DNA of 64,000 nucleotides, taken from Candidatus Poribacteria bacterium. Its GTDB lineage: Bacteria > Poribacteria > WGA-4E > WGA-3G. A model generated the notes under the pieces. That model ran no database searches. It was given only the letters and a program-made list of their open reading frames with translations, and was not told where the DNA came from. The stretch covers positions 124,001 to 188,000 of the forward strand of contig JAJECN010000010.1 in NCBI GenBank assembly GCA_022821965.1, written 5' to 3'. The position numbers and the translations under genes were made by a program. Shown here one piece after another: positions 30,010-39,208 of the stretch (the first letter of the stretch is position 1; each line of letters starts with the position of its first letter).

Positions 30010-31323
30010 ATGCTGAAGCGAATCAAAATTCAAGGGTATAAATCACTCGTGGATCTTGAGGTAAACTTTGAGCACCTTGCTGTGCTTGTGGGTCCCAACG
30101 CTTCAGGAAAGAGCAATTTCCTTGATGCTTTACACCTTCTATCGCGCGTGGCGACCAGCCGGACCTTGAAAGGAGCGTTTGACCCGCCTTACCGAGGACA
30201 CGCACTGGAGTCGTTTACTTTTGGAAAAGAGGGTATAAAGAGCCTCTTGGAACAGGAAACGGTATCGTTTAGTATTGAGGTAGATGTTCAGCTTTCTTCC
30301 AAGATCGTTGCGGATGTCAATCGGCAGATTCAAGAAACGAGACGAACACCGCTGGATGGAGATGGATCTGTTGCAAAACGGTCACCACCTACCGTGCGCG
30401 CAGAAAATCTCCGATATCGGATTGAGATTGAGATGCTCCCGAAGTTGGGCATTTTACGTGTAGCAGACGAGTATCTCGCCGCGCTTAATACCAAAGGTGA
30501 GCTGAATCAGAAACGCAAGCCGTTCTTAGAACAGGTTGACAATCAGCTGCATTTACGGATGGAGGGGCAAGCGCGTCCAGCCCACTATGAGCGAGGTCTC
30601 AATTATAGTATCCTTTCAATGGCGCACTATCCGCCTCACCACCCTCACCTGGTTGCGATGCGACAGGAATTGGCAAGTTGGTTTACCTTCTATTTTGAGC
30701 CGCGTGAACGTATGCGACTCCCAAATCCTGTTAAGGAAGTTCATCATATCGGGTTGGTGGGGGAAGATCTCGCAGCTTTTCTTAATACTTTGCGAAGTCT
30801 CAATCCGCGACAGTTTGAATCTGTCGAAAAATCTCTCCATGCCATGATTCCTTCCGTAACGGGCATTGAAGTTAGTGTCAATAATTTAGGTGAGGTGGAA
30901 TTGGCACTGCGTGAAGGCGAAAAACGGGTTTCTACACGGGGCTTATCGGAAGGCACCCTCAGAATTTTAGGGTTTTTGGCACTCGTTGGTGCCAAAGAAC
31001 CTCCGGCGTTGATAGGATTTGAGGAACCAGAGAACGGCGTTCATCCTCGTAGAATTCGGCGCGTCGCTCAGTTTTTGGAAGCTCGCATGCTCCTTAAAGA
31101 TACCCAGTTCATTGTGACAACCCATTCGTCGCTTTTATCTGACTTAATCCCTCCTGAATCTTTGTACGTTTGCCGTAAGGTTAACGGAAACACAGAGATT
31201 GAACCCTTTACCATGATGCATCTCGGACCGCTATGGAAGAGAATAGATATTGGGGATGTGCTCGAAGAAGAAAGCGCGTTATCTCCTTCTGAACGTATCT
31301 TACGGGGGGACTTTGATGCGTAA
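30010..31323 (+). CDS. AAA/OLD-like SMC-family ATPase
   Basis: Start ATG 30010 (GGAGG of ACGGAGGCAC lies upstream); the frame is open from 29983 across the stop of the previous gene. 437 residues. N-terminal Walker A is VGPNASGKSNFLDALH (residues ~31-46). The C-terminal half carries a signature-like GLSEGTLRIL, Walker B PALIGFEEPENGVHP and a switch histidine VTTHSSLLSDL. The middle ~200 residues are a helical insertion. This is the AAA_21/OLD-like head domain class used in DNA-repair and phage-defence systems. There is no fused TOPRIM; instead the next gene, overlapping by 8 bp, encodes a TOPRIM-like protein. Confidence 0.85.
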   Translation: MLKRIKIQGYKSLVDLEVNFEHLAVLVGPNASGKSNFLDALHLLSRVATSRTLKGAFDPPYRGHALESFTFGKEGIKSLLEQETVSFSIEVDVQLSSKIVADVNRQIQETRRTPLDGDGSVAKRSPPTVRAENLRYRIEIEMLPKLGILRVADEYLAALNTKGELNQKRKPFLEQVDNQLHLRMEGQARPAHYERGLNYSILSMAHYPPHHPHLVAMRQELASWFTFYFEPRERMRLPNPVKEVHHIGLVGEDLAAFLNTLRSLNPRQFESVEKSLHAMIPSVTGIEVSVNNLGEVELALREGEKRVSTRGLSEGTLRILGFLALVGAKEPPALIGFEEPENGVHPRRIRRVAQFLEARMLLKDTQFIVTTHSSLLSDLIPPESLYVCRKVNGNTEIEPFTMMHLGPLWKRIDIGDVLEEESALSPSERILRGDFDA

Positions 31324-31912
31324 TATCAGTCTGTTCGTTGAGGATACAGTCCATGAGGATTTTCTCGTGGCACTGGTTCAGCGGGTTGCGAATGCGTACA
31401 ACATCGAAATCGACATCAAAGTTTCCAGTGTTCGCGATGGACATGAGAAGGTTATCACGGAATTAAAGCAGTATCAACAGGATTTGCTATACAGTACCGA
31501 GGAGTTACCAGATCTCATCATCGTAGGAACAGATAGCAATAGCAAAGGATTTTTGCAGCGGGAAAAAGAGATCAAGCAGGCAATCCCTAACTTGGTGGAT
31601 CGTGTCATCAGCATGATTCCGAAACCGCATATTGAACGGTGGTTGCTTCTCGATTCAGAGGCGTTCAAGAAGGTGTTTGGCGAGGACTGCTCGGTTCCGA
31701 ATCGGAAATGCGACCGCAATCGTTACAAAGGTCTTCTCCTACAAGCGATTCATGACGCAGGCGTGATTCCACTCTTGGCTGGCATTGAGTATACGAGAGA
31801 CCTTGTCAATACTATGAATCTCCAGCACATGGAGCAGCGTGATAGATCCTTCCGAAGGTTTTTCAGAGCGTTGCAACACCAGTTTGGGGCATGGCAGCAA
31901 ACAGAGAATTGA
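31316..31912 (+). CDS. DUF4276/TOPRIM-like partner of the AAA ATPase
   Basis: ATG 31316 lies inside the last codons of the ATPase gene (8-bp overlap), so it should be co-translated. 198 residues. The start, MRNISLFVEDTVHEDFLVAL, has the conserved acidic residue of DUF4276/TOPRIM-like nucleases (F-V-E-x-x-x-E). PDLIIVGTDSNSKGFLQREKEI supplies the second acidic strand, and ISMIPKPHIERWLLLDSEAF matches the DUF4276 I-P-x-x-x-x-E-x-W-L pattern. A metal-dependent nuclease role together with the ATPase is a fair inference and not demonstrated. AAA plus DUF4276 pairs occur in bacterial defence islands. Confidence 0.7.
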   Translation: MRNISLFVEDTVHEDFLVALVQRVANAYNIEIDIKVSSVRDGHEKVITELKQYQQDLLYSTEELPDLIIVGTDSNSKGFLQREKEIKQAIPNLVDRVISMIPKPHIERWLLLDSEAFKKVFGEDCSVPNRKCDRNRYKGLLLQAIHDAGVIPLLAGIEYTRDLVNTMNLQHMEQRDRSFRRFFRALQHQFGAWQQTEN

Positions 31913-31926
31913 TACTATGCTTACGT

Positions 31927-33543
31927 TTACTCCACTCCCGCCGCGTGCCTTCCAGCAGCCGGGTCCCCTGCAGCGTAGTACGTTCCACTCTCTTTGTCAA
32001 TGTGAATCATGGAAGGCGCGGCAATCGCACCACCGTGTACCCTGAGTTGATGCCCGCGATTGGCAAGTTCTTCCCTGACGTTTTCGCTCACACTGTCATT
32101 GATAGTCAACGAACCTGCTTGTCCGAATGTCTGCGCACGGTTCGGATTCGGATCAAATGAATCTTCGTGATGTGCGGTGGCAAAACGCGGTGCTGTAACG
32201 GCATCCTCTGGTAGCATGTCGAACTCAACGAAATCAAGTAGTAAATTCATTGTCGCTTGATCTTGTAGATCACCACCGGCAACACTGATGGCTAAGATCG
32301 GCGCACCGTCCTTAAGAACCAATGTAGGCGTAAGTGTAATTCTCGGACGCTTTCCGGGTTGGATACAGTTCGGATGTCCGGGCGTTGTATTGAGACTGCG
32401 TAGACGGTTGCCATAACTGACACCTGTCGGACCGACCATTCCGCCTGCGTGGTAGACATTAGCACTCGGTGTTGCAGCGACGACGTTACCCCACCGGTCA
32501 GCAACTGTACAGGTCGTCGTTCCACCCACTCCAGGGCGAAAAACACCGCCCGCTTTCAATGGCTTCATGTTATCCACATCGCCAGGACGCACCTCGTGTG
32601 ATGCTTTCTGCATGTTGATGAGCGGTCGGCGGATCTCAGTATAGGCATCGGAAAGTAGGGTGGATAACGGAACATCCACAAATTCTGGATCGCCATAGTA
32701 CGCGTCTCGGTCAGCCATCGCCAGTTTGAGTGCTTCTGTGACCACATGCACGTAGTCTGCGGAGGCGTTACCCATCGTTTTGAGATCAAAGCCTTCCAGT
32801 AAACGCAGTGCTTGGCAGAGATAAGGACCTTGCGTCCAGGGACCGCACTTGTGCACCGTATATCCTCGATAGTTCACCGTCACGGGGTCTTCAACGAGCG
32901 TAACATGGGCAGCGAGGTCTGACTTACGGAGGAACCCGCCCTTGTCGATGTAAAAACCTTCCAAGGCATCGGCAATATCGGTATCGGCACCGTTCCGTCC
33001 GTAGAAATGATCGCTTGCCGCTTGGATTTTTTCCTCGCGGCTTCCAGACGTTTTCTGTTCCGATTCAACCATCCGACGCAAGGTGACTGCTAAATCAGAA
33101 TGCCAGTCCGCCTCGCCAGCATCAAGGAGAGCAAGCGTGGGTGCGACGATGTCTTCAAACGTCTTCGTACCATACAACTTGAGTGTGGTCGTGCAGAGGT
33201 CAACAACCGATGGCACGGGTGCCATTTTGATGTCACCGTTCGGAATACCGTTCTCCATATACCAATCAATAGCGGTCTGTGAGAGGGGGGCACGCCCCTG
33301 TCCGGAGAGTGATTTCACTTCCTGCTTTTCCGCGTCGAAGATGAGGAGTGGCACCTCACCACCGATAGAACAGGCACCATGATCTGTGACGTTGAGCGCA
33401 AGTATCGTTCCCGCTGCTGCGTCTGCTGCATTTCCACCGGCTTCCAGAATCTCAATTCCTGCTGCAACGGCTTTTGCACCGCCAGCAGCAACGGCTCCAG
33501 TTTTACTAACAGCATTCCAACCAATTTCTTGCGTATTTGGCAT
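31927..33543 (-). CDS. ggt: Gamma-glutamyltransferase (Ntn hydrolase)
   Basis: Start ATG (33541-33543), GGAG-rich site upstream on the minus strand (CAAAGGAGAAACCG). 538 residues. The N-terminal segment AVAAGGAKAVAAGIEILEAGGNAADAAAGTILALNV is typical. The autoprocessing nucleophile is the first threonine of GTTTCTVADRWGNVVAATPS (about T342). In most GGTs the motif reads T-T-H; here the histidine is threonine. No signal peptide is visible, so a cytoplasmic enzyme in glutathione or gamma-glutamyl compound turnover is likely. The C-terminal subunit ends with the usual GGAIAAPSMIHIDKESGTYYAAGDPAAGRHAAG. It is convergent with the ATPase/TOPRIM pair, 14 bp apart. Confidence 0.92.
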   Translation of the reverse strand: MPNTQEIGWNAVSKTGAVAAGGAKAVAAGIEILEAGGNAADAAAGTILALNVTDHGACSIGGEVPLLIFDAEKQEVKSLSGQGRAPLSQTAIDWYMENGIPNGDIKMAPVPSVVDLCTTTLKLYGTKTFEDIVAPTLALLDAGEADWHSDLAVTLRRMVESEQKTSGSREEKIQAASDHFYGRNGADTDIADALEGFYIDKGGFLRKSDLAAHVTLVEDPVTVNYRGYTVHKCGPWTQGPYLCQALRLLEGFDLKTMGNASADYVHVVTEALKLAMADRDAYYGDPEFVDVPLSTLLSDAYTEIRRPLINMQKASHEVRPGDVDNMKPLKAGGVFRPGVGGTTTCTVADRWGNVVAATPSANVYHAGGMVGPTGVSYGNRLRSLNTTPGHPNCIQPGKRPRITLTPTLVLKDGAPILAISVAGGDLQDQATMNLLLDFVEFDMLPEDAVTAPRFATAHHEDSFDPNPNRAQTFGQAGSLTINDSVSENVREELANRGHQLRVHGGAIAAPSMIHIDKESGTYYAAGDPAAGRHAAGVE

Positions 33544-33662
33544 CGGTTTCTCCTTTGCTTTATCAGAAGCTTATCCGGTTTCCTTCTTTGCATTAGAGCA
33601 TAACATAAAATCTTATCTTATGCAATCCCTAAAGTACAGCGTTATTCAGTTGTCCTGTAAGA

Positions 33663-33678
33663 ACGATCTCCAGATCGT
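33663..33678. repeat. Short palindrome ACGATCT-CC-AGATCGT
   Basis: Seven-base arms at 33663-33669 and 33672-33678 in the divergent spacer between the glutamyltransferase and GNAT genes. It could be an operator or a copy of a dispersed palindromic repeat. No other feature is seen in 33544-33774. Confidence 0.4.
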
Positions 33679-33774
33679 ACCCTCGTTCACTGCTGTAAAA
33701 GGTTTATGAGTTGAATAATGGTAGGAATTCGGTTAAAATATTGTTCAAGCAGCAAATAAAGGAATGGGAAAACG

Positions 33775-34653
33775 ATGATCGAAATACAATCTCACGATCA
33801 TGCAAGCGAGCTTATTTCACTTTCGGAGGCATATCTGGAACAGAACGAGAGTGAAAATAATCTACCTATCGGTTTAGCTTATAGGCTTGCTGAGGATCCA
33901 CACTACTACGGACCCGAGTCGCCGCTTTTGTTAAGTATTTTGGAACAAGGGAAAGTCGTCGGTGTCGCAGTAAGGACCCCACCTCACCGAATCATCTTGA
34001 GCAGAATTGACACAAATATCCAGGTTGCTATAGTTCATCTTATCCGCTATCTACGTGGCATTGATACGCGAATACCGGGGGGCGTTGGGCCGGCAGCCGA
34101 AGCCCAAGCCTTTTCTGATTGTTGGATTGAAGACGAACATAGTGTATCACCCAGGATAGTTATGCGACTGCGTGTATTTGAAGCAAGACAGGTCACGGAT
34201 CTGCCACTTTCACAGGGAAAATTACGCTTGGCACGTATGGACGACCATCTACTCATGGCACAGTGGTTTGTCGCCTTTTCGGAGGAAATAGGTGAGCCCG
34301 CTGATCTCGAGAGTGCCAAAAAACGCGCCGAACAGCACATCAAGGCTCGACGATTATACATTTGGGATCACGGTGCGCCGGTTTCTATCGCCGCCGCGAC
34401 GCGTCCGACGAGAAATGGCACAACAATCAACTGGGTGTACACACCACCGGAGCATCGCAACAAGGGATATGCGACTTCGTGTGTTTGGTCGTTAACGAAG
34501 AAGATGCTTACAGATGGCTATTCATTTTGTAGCCTATTTACCGATTTGTCAAATCCAACCTCTAACAGCATCTACACTAAAATCGGCTATGTGCCAATAG
34601 GGGATGCGTTATCTTATGATTTTATATCTTCAGATGAACACAAGACGGATTAA
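33775..34653 (+). CDS. GNAT family N-acetyltransferase with N-terminal extension
   Basis: 292 residues from ATG 33775 (AAAGGAATGGGAAAACG upstream). The N-terminal ~140 residues are a GNAT-like, probably non-catalytic domain (ASELISLSEAYLEQNESENNLPIGLAYRL, GKVVGVAVRTPPHRIILSRI). The C-terminal domain carries the acetyl-CoA loop: GAPVSIAAATRPTRNGTTINWVYTPPEHRNKGYATSCVWSLTKKML, then NPTSNSIYTKIGYVPIGDA. The two-domain layout resembles the predicted GNAT family that includes mycothiol synthase-like duplications. Substrate unknown. It appears to be transcribed alone. Confidence 0.83.
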   Translation: MIEIQSHDHASELISLSEAYLEQNESENNLPIGLAYRLAEDPHYYGPESPLLLSILEQGKVVGVAVRTPPHRIILSRIDTNIQVAIVHLIRYLRGIDTRIPGGVGPAAEAQAFSDCWIEDEHSVSPRIVMRLRVFEARQVTDLPLSQGKLRLARMDDHLLMAQWFVAFSEEIGEPADLESAKKRAEQHIKARRLYIWDHGAPVSIAAATRPTRNGTTINWVYTPPEHRNKGYATSCVWSLTKKMLTDGYSFCSLFTDLSNPTSNSIYTKIGYVPIGDALSYDFISSDEHKTD

Positions 34654-34854
34654 CACTATGTCTTCAGTTGGGGTCCAAGAAGTTCTCAGCGAAACTATGG
34701 CGCATCGCAGGCACAATCTCATCCCATTTCTGATGAATATACCTCTCAATTGTAGCATAAACTGTTAGTTTGTGCTGTATTGTGCCATAACTCACAAAAT
34801 CGGTAATGCAACACGAATTTTTAGAAATGGTATTGGCACTAATAAAGGAAAAAT

Positions 34855-35919
34855 ATGGCTGAATACAAGATTGCGGTAATTCGAGGAGACGGGATCGGGG
34901 TTGAAGTGATAGAGGAAGGCATCAAGGTCCTCAACGCTATCGCCGATAGGTATGACATCAAATGGGACTTTGTAGAGTTCCCTTGGGGTTCAGACTACTA
35001 TTTCGAGCATGGGCAGATGATGCCAGCGGATGCCCTTGATACCCTTGCGGAGTTCGACCAGATTTATCTTGGCGCAGTCGGGCACCCCGACATCCAAGAC
35101 CATGTTTCGCTCAATGGGCTTCTGCTGCCGATCCGACGGAGGTTCGATCAGTACGTCTGTGAGCGACCGAGTGTCCTCTATCCGGGCATTAACACACCGC
35201 TCAAGGACAAGGAGGCTTGGGAGATTGATCTCGTGGTGATAAGAGAGAACACAGAAGGGGAATATGCCAACGTCGGTGGGTTTCAATACCAAGGATTCCC
35301 CGAAGAGATCGGCGTGCAGGTTGGCGTATTTACTCGCCACGGCTGCGAGCGCATCATCACTTATGCCTTTGAGCAAGCTCGTGCACGAGATAAGAAGCGC
35401 AAAGTCACTTCAATCACCAAGTCGAATGCGCAAGGCTACGGTATGATTGTATGGGATACAGCCTTCGAGCGAGTGGCTGCAAAGTATTCCGACATAGAGG
35501 CGGAATCGTTGCTTGTGGACGCAGCATGTATGGATTTCGTGCGGCGACCAGAGGACTTTGACGTGGTTGTTGCCAGTAATCTGTTTGGGGATATCCTCAC
35601 GGACATCGGCGCGATTATCACCGGAAGCATGGGGTTGGCACCGAGTGGCAATATTGACCCGCAACGTCGATTTCCATCGATGTTCGAGCCGGTTCACGGA
35701 AGTGCCCCGGACATTATGGGGACGGGCATCGCGAATCCGTTGGCGGCAATTATCTCCGGTTCGATGATGTTGCGCTTCATCGGTGAGGAAGAAGCGGCGG
35801 AAACAATAGACGCAGCTGTACTAAAAGTTGTTGAAGAAGGGAAAACCCTTCCTCCCGACTTAGGTGGTCAAGCCACGACTTCACAGGTTGGCAACGCTGT
35901 CGTGAATGCGCTCGGCTAA
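34855..35919 (+). CDS. Tartrate/isopropylmalate/isocitrate-type NAD-dependent dehydrogenase
   Basis: 354 residues from ATG 34855 (AAAGGAAAAAT upstream). Marks of the beta-decarboxylating dehydrogenase family are IAVIRGDGIGVEVIEEGI, the substrate arginine block LLLPIRRRFDQYVCERPSVLYPG, VVIRENTEGEYANVGG, the catalytic lysine in SITKSNAQGYGM, the metal aspartates in NLFGDILTDIGAIITGSMGLAPSGNI and the NAD-binding FEPVHGSAPDIMGTGIANPLA. The tyrosine in the VRENTEGEY motif and overall length fit tartrate dehydrogenase/D-malate dehydrogenase better than LeuB. A role in tartrate, malate or related hydroxy-diacid use is likely. Confidence 0.9.
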   Translation: MAEYKIAVIRGDGIGVEVIEEGIKVLNAIADRYDIKWDFVEFPWGSDYYFEHGQMMPADALDTLAEFDQIYLGAVGHPDIQDHVSLNGLLLPIRRRFDQYVCERPSVLYPGINTPLKDKEAWEIDLVVIRENTEGEYANVGGFQYQGFPEEIGVQVGVFTRHGCERIITYAFEQARARDKKRKVTSITKSNAQGYGMIVWDTAFERVAAKYSDIEAESLLVDAACMDFVRRPEDFDVVVASNLFGDILTDIGAIITGSMGLAPSGNIDPQRRFPSMFEPVHGSAPDIMGTGIANPLAAIISGSMMLRFIGEEEAAETIDAAVLKVVEEGKTLPPDLGGQATTSQVGNAVVNALG

Positions 35920-35963
35920 TGTGCTTTGGAAGAATTTTCCTAATGCTATTTTCATAAATTAAT

Positions 35964-35992
35964 TTGCATTTCTCAATTAAATATGTTATCAT
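35964..35992 (+). promoter_or_regulatory. Promoter TTGCAT-17-TATCAT
   Basis: TTGCAT (35964-35969), 17 nt, TATCAT (35987-35992). It would drive the ankyrin gene at 36234 through a leader of about 235 nt. I see no other structure or gene in the 314-bp spacer 35920-36233. Confidence 0.5.
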
Positions 35993-36233
35993 ATATAATG
36001 TAATCTTAAGGTAAGCAAATAGGTTCGGCGTAGTAAAACACAACGAAAAAAGGTTCTCTACATGTTTTCAGATTTTACGGATGCTAAGGTCGCGTAGAAC
36101 TCAGGTAAATGCTTAGGGAAGTAATTTGTCACCCGTTAGATTAATGCGCGAATTGGGTTGCATGGAAGATGAATCTTTATGTCGAACTCACGTTTTTGAA
36201 AACACAATTAACCTAACATATTGGAGAATAGAT

Positions 36234-36920
36234 ATGGAACTCGGTTCAATTCATGACGCGGCAGCCAGCGGGGACCTCGATGCCGTAAAGAAAATCGTTG
36301 AACAGGACCCTCGTCTGGTTAACCAAGACGACAAATACGAATGGCGTCCTATATTTCATGCCGGATTAAGATGCCATTATGATGTTGTTAAATATCTAAT
36401 AGACTATGGTGCTGATTTGGCAGCCCATGATGGCTATGCAATTCACTATGCTGGAGAAGTGCCAGACAATAAGGAAGTCGTATCATTACTCATTGCGTAT
36501 GGGGGCTTGGATGCACATGCCAAACCATCGAGCGAAGCCGCGCGTCAGTTTATATACGCCGTTTTCTTAGCCAATGTGCAGCGAGTCAACGCAATGCTTC
36601 GGGACAGCCCAGCGTTAGTGCAGGAGCGTTACGCCCGTGGCGATACAGCCTTGCACCATGCTACTCGAAACGGTGACTTGGAAATTGTAGAACAGTTGGT
36701 CGGCAGTGGGGCGGATGTCAATGTAACATCAGATCACGCGCATTTTCCGCTGTACTGTGCAGCCGGTCATGGACATGTAAAAACGACGCGGTATCTTGTA
36801 GAACATGGCGCAGATTTGCAAGCCAGACTTGCTGACGGCAAAACGGTCGTTGAATGGCTAAAACAATATGCCGATAATGATCGTCGCTTGAAATCCTGTC
36901 TCGATGTCTTGGAGAGATGA
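36234..36920 (+). CDS. Ankyrin-repeat protein
   Basis: ATG 36234 with GGAG 8 nt upstream; the frame is open from 36126 but without a ribosome site. 228 residues made of about five ankyrin repeats: IHDAAASGDLDAVKKIVEQDP, RPIFHAGLRCHYDVVKYLIDYGADLAAH, IHYAGEVPDNKEVVSLLIAYGGLDAH, TALHHATRNGDLEIVEQLVGSGADVNV and FPLYCAAGHGHVKTTRYLVEHGADLQA. It has no signal peptide or membrane helix. Ankyrin proteins bind other proteins; they are often expanded in host-associated bacteria. The partner is unknown. Confidence 0.9.
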   Translation: MELGSIHDAAASGDLDAVKKIVEQDPRLVNQDDKYEWRPIFHAGLRCHYDVVKYLIDYGADLAAHDGYAIHYAGEVPDNKEVVSLLIAYGGLDAHAKPSSEAARQFIYAVFLANVQRVNAMLRDSPALVQERYARGDTALHHATRNGDLEIVEQLVGSGADVNVTSDHAHFPLYCAAGHGHVKTTRYLVEHGADLQARLADGKTVVEWLKQYADNDRRLKSCLDVLER

Positions 36921-37020
36921 TGCCTCAAATGCTGCACGACGAACGCGCTAACGGTATGTTTTCATATTCGGCAGCACAGAAATGATATGTGGAAAGTTAA
37001 CAACCTAACGGAGCAGTGAT

Positions 37021-37692
37021 TTGAAAGCGGTCTTCTTTGATTTATTTGAAACACTCATAACTGAGAAAACGAGAACAGATTTCCAAGCAAGGGCTCCGAT
37101 TCACGAGCGATTGGGCACGACTAAAGATCGATCCTCATTTTGGTGGGAGGAAAATGAGGATGCCGCGATGAGGGGGAAATTTCCTGATTGTCTGGCAAGG
37201 TTCACAGATATGTGTGTAGCGGTCGGATCGCCGCTCACGGAAAATGAAATTGTCATGGCTGCCCAAGAGCATGAGGTATGGAAATCAAAAGTCTTGAGTT
37301 GTGTCGAACCTCAGATATTTGAAATGTTGCGCAAAGTCCGAGCGCGTGGGCTGAAAGTTGGAATTATCAGCAATGCCTTACCAGAGGAGGTGCTCGCTTG
37401 GCGATTTTGTCCGCTTCAAGATCTCGTGGATCCCGTCGTGTTTTCCTGCAGTGTTGGGGTAATGAAGCCCGATAGGGAGATATTCGAGTTAGCGTGTTCA
37501 CGTATGTGTGTCCAACCTTCTGAAGCGTACTTTGTTGGGGATGGCGGTTACGATGAACTGCGGGGAGCGGCATCTGTCGGCATGAAGGCGATTCAGGCGG
37601 CGTGGTATCAAGATCGAGATGTGGAATGGTCTGGTGCATCTCCTTTAGTACGGATAGACTCGATAGGAGACCTTCCTAATCTCCTGTGTTAG
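37021..37692 (+). CDS. HAD-superfamily hydrolase
   Basis: TTG start at 37021 with GGAG 7 nt upstream. 223 residues. Motif I FFDLFETLITE starts at residue 5 (nucleophile D6), motif II LKVGIISNALPEEV and motif III/IV VMKPDREIFELACSRMCVQPSEAYFVGDGGYDELRGAASVGMKAIQA. The cap is a helical type 1 cap (residues ~18-95). Family members are phosphatases or haloacid dehalogenases on small molecules; the D-L-F-E-T variant is typical of phosphatases of the epoxide-hydrolase N-terminal/YihX group. It has its own ribosome site and 60 bp separate it from the next GNAT gene. Confidence 0.88.
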   Translation: MKAVFFDLFETLITEKTRTDFQARAPIHERLGTTKDRSSFWWEENEDAAMRGKFPDCLARFTDMCVAVGSPLTENEIVMAAQEHEVWKSKVLSCVEPQIFEMLRKVRARGLKVGIISNALPEEVLAWRFCPLQDLVDPVVFSCSVGVMKPDREIFELACSRMCVQPSEAYFVGDGGYDELRGAASVGMKAIQAAWYQDRDVEWSGASPLVRIDSIGDLPNLLC

Positions 37693-37752
37693 ATTAAGAT
37701 ATGAACAAGGAGCGATGTAGACACTATTTGACTTTGGGAAGGATCAGAAGAG

Positions 37753-38403
37753 ATGCCGCATGATATAGACTTGGCGAACCTTGAACTCCGCGAACTTACA
37801 CCAGAGCGTGCCGACGATTTTCTTGACTACTTTGATGGGGATGCCTTCGCCGACAATCCGGAGGGAGCCTCATGCTACTGTTGCTATTTCCATTGGGTCG
37901 GTGCCAATGGCGAAGATTGGTCTTTGAGAACTGCCGCAGCAAACCATGCGTGGAAGGCTGAACTCATCCAACGCTGTGAAACAACAGGCATCCTTGCTTA
38001 TCTCGACAACCGTCCGGTTGGATGGTGCCACGCAGCTGAAAAACGTTCCCTTGCGCACTTAGCTGCTATGGACGTTCTGGTGAGTCCTGACGACGAGTCG
38101 GTTGGGTCTATTGTGTGTTTCGTTGTAACCAAACGCTTTCGAGGGACAGGACTCTCAAGCCTTTTACTTGAAGCAGCGTGTGATCTGCTCGCCAAGCAGA
38201 ACCTACGAATCGTGGAAGCGTATCCAGACCGTCGAGCGACCGACAGTTACGCGAACTTTCACGGCCGTCTTGATATGTTCCTTGATGCCGGTTTCCAAGT
38301 CCATCGCGAATTAGAAGGTGATATGTCCGGAATCGTGATTGTGAGACGAAACCTGACGAACCAGAACTATGAAAACAGCAAGACCACGACAATATTGGAA
38401 TGA
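37753..38403 (+). CDS. GNAT family N-acetyltransferase
   Basis: 216 residues from ATG 37753. The N-terminal part (LELRELTPERADDFLDYFDGDAFADNPEGASCYCCYFHW) has a cysteine-rich motif common in a GNAT subgroup of unknown substrate. The acetyl-CoA loop is in SIVCFVVTKRFRGTGLSSLLLEAACDLL. A final strand (FHGRLDMFLDAGFQVHRELEGDMSGIVIVRRNL) closes the fold. The 3' end overlaps the next methyltransferase gene by 35 bp in another frame, so the two are probably one transcript. Confidence 0.85.
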   Translation: MPHDIDLANLELRELTPERADDFLDYFDGDAFADNPEGASCYCCYFHWVGANGEDWSLRTAAANHAWKAELIQRCETTGILAYLDNRPVGWCHAAEKRSLAHLAAMDVLVSPDDESVGSIVCFVVTKRFRGTGLSSLLLEAACDLLAKQNLRIVEAYPDRRATDSYANFHGRLDMFLDAGFQVHRELEGDMSGIVIVRRNLTNQNYENSKTTTILE

Positions 38404-39163
38404 TTATGCCTCGCGATTCAAAAACCGGAGTTTAGCGGAAACATACGAACTCCGCCCTCCCTATCCAGAGGAGACGTATAAGATACTTCTCAGTTTGCTT
38501 GGAGAATCGCTAGGGAGGATATTAGATGTCGGATGCGGACCAGGAAAGATAGCACGGGCACTTGTCGATCATGTAAACGGAATAGATGCAGTTGACTTTT
38601 CAGAAGAAATGATCCGAGTGGGGAAGTCGCTCGTTAACGGCAAGCATCCAAACCTCCGATGGATCGTTGGACCTGTCGAAACAGTGCAGCTGTATCCACC
38701 CTACGATATGGTGACAGCTGGTGCCAGTATTCATTGGATGGAATGGGATGTGGTTTTTCCGAGATTCAAGGAAATGCTGACGACAGATGGGTATCTGGTG
38801 ATTATTGATGGGGATTGCCCTGTTGGATCGCCTTGGCATGATGCAGAACTTTCACTGATTCACAAGTATTCCACCAACAGACACCATGAGCGGATTGATC
38901 TGATTCAAGAGCTCGTGAATAGAGGACATTTACACCTGATTGGAGATAAAAAGACGACACCGGTGAGTTTCTCACAATCGCTTACAGACTATGTTCAGTC
39001 TTTTCATTCGAGGGAAAGTATGTCTAAAGAACACATGGGTGAGGAAAACGTCAAGGGGTTTGATACCGAACTATCGCATGTCTTGTCTGACTTTGTTGAT
39101 GATGAAGGATTTCTCACTTTCCAATTAGAAGCAAGGGTTACTTGGGGAAAACCGCTGACATAA
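38369..39163 (+). CDS. Class I SAM-dependent methyltransferase
   Basis: ATG 38369 within the 3' end of the GNAT gene (35-bp overlap), which suggests coupled translation. 264 residues: YWNDYASRFKNRSLAETYELRPPYPEETYKILLSLLG, motif I GRILDVGCGPGKIARALVDHVNGIDAVDFSEEMI, motif II YDMVTAGASIHWMEWDVVFPRFKEML. Methyltransf_11-type small-molecule methyltransferase, closest in layout to the protein at 21979. Substrate unknown. It is convergent with the large membrane protein gene. Confidence 0.88.
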   Translation: MKTARPRQYWNDYASRFKNRSLAETYELRPPYPEETYKILLSLLGESLGRILDVGCGPGKIARALVDHVNGIDAVDFSEEMIRVGKSLVNGKHPNLRWIVGPVETVQLYPPYDMVTAGASIHWMEWDVVFPRFKEMLTTDGYLVIIDGDCPVGSPWHDAELSLIHKYSTNRHHERIDLIQELVNRGHLHLIGDKKTTPVSFSQSLTDYVQSFHSRESMSKEHMGEENVKGFDTELSHVLSDFVDDEGFLTFQLEARVTWGKPLT

Positions 39164-39208
39164 AACGTAAAGACTAAACATTCCACCAAATCACCATTGC
39201 TCGGTTTC

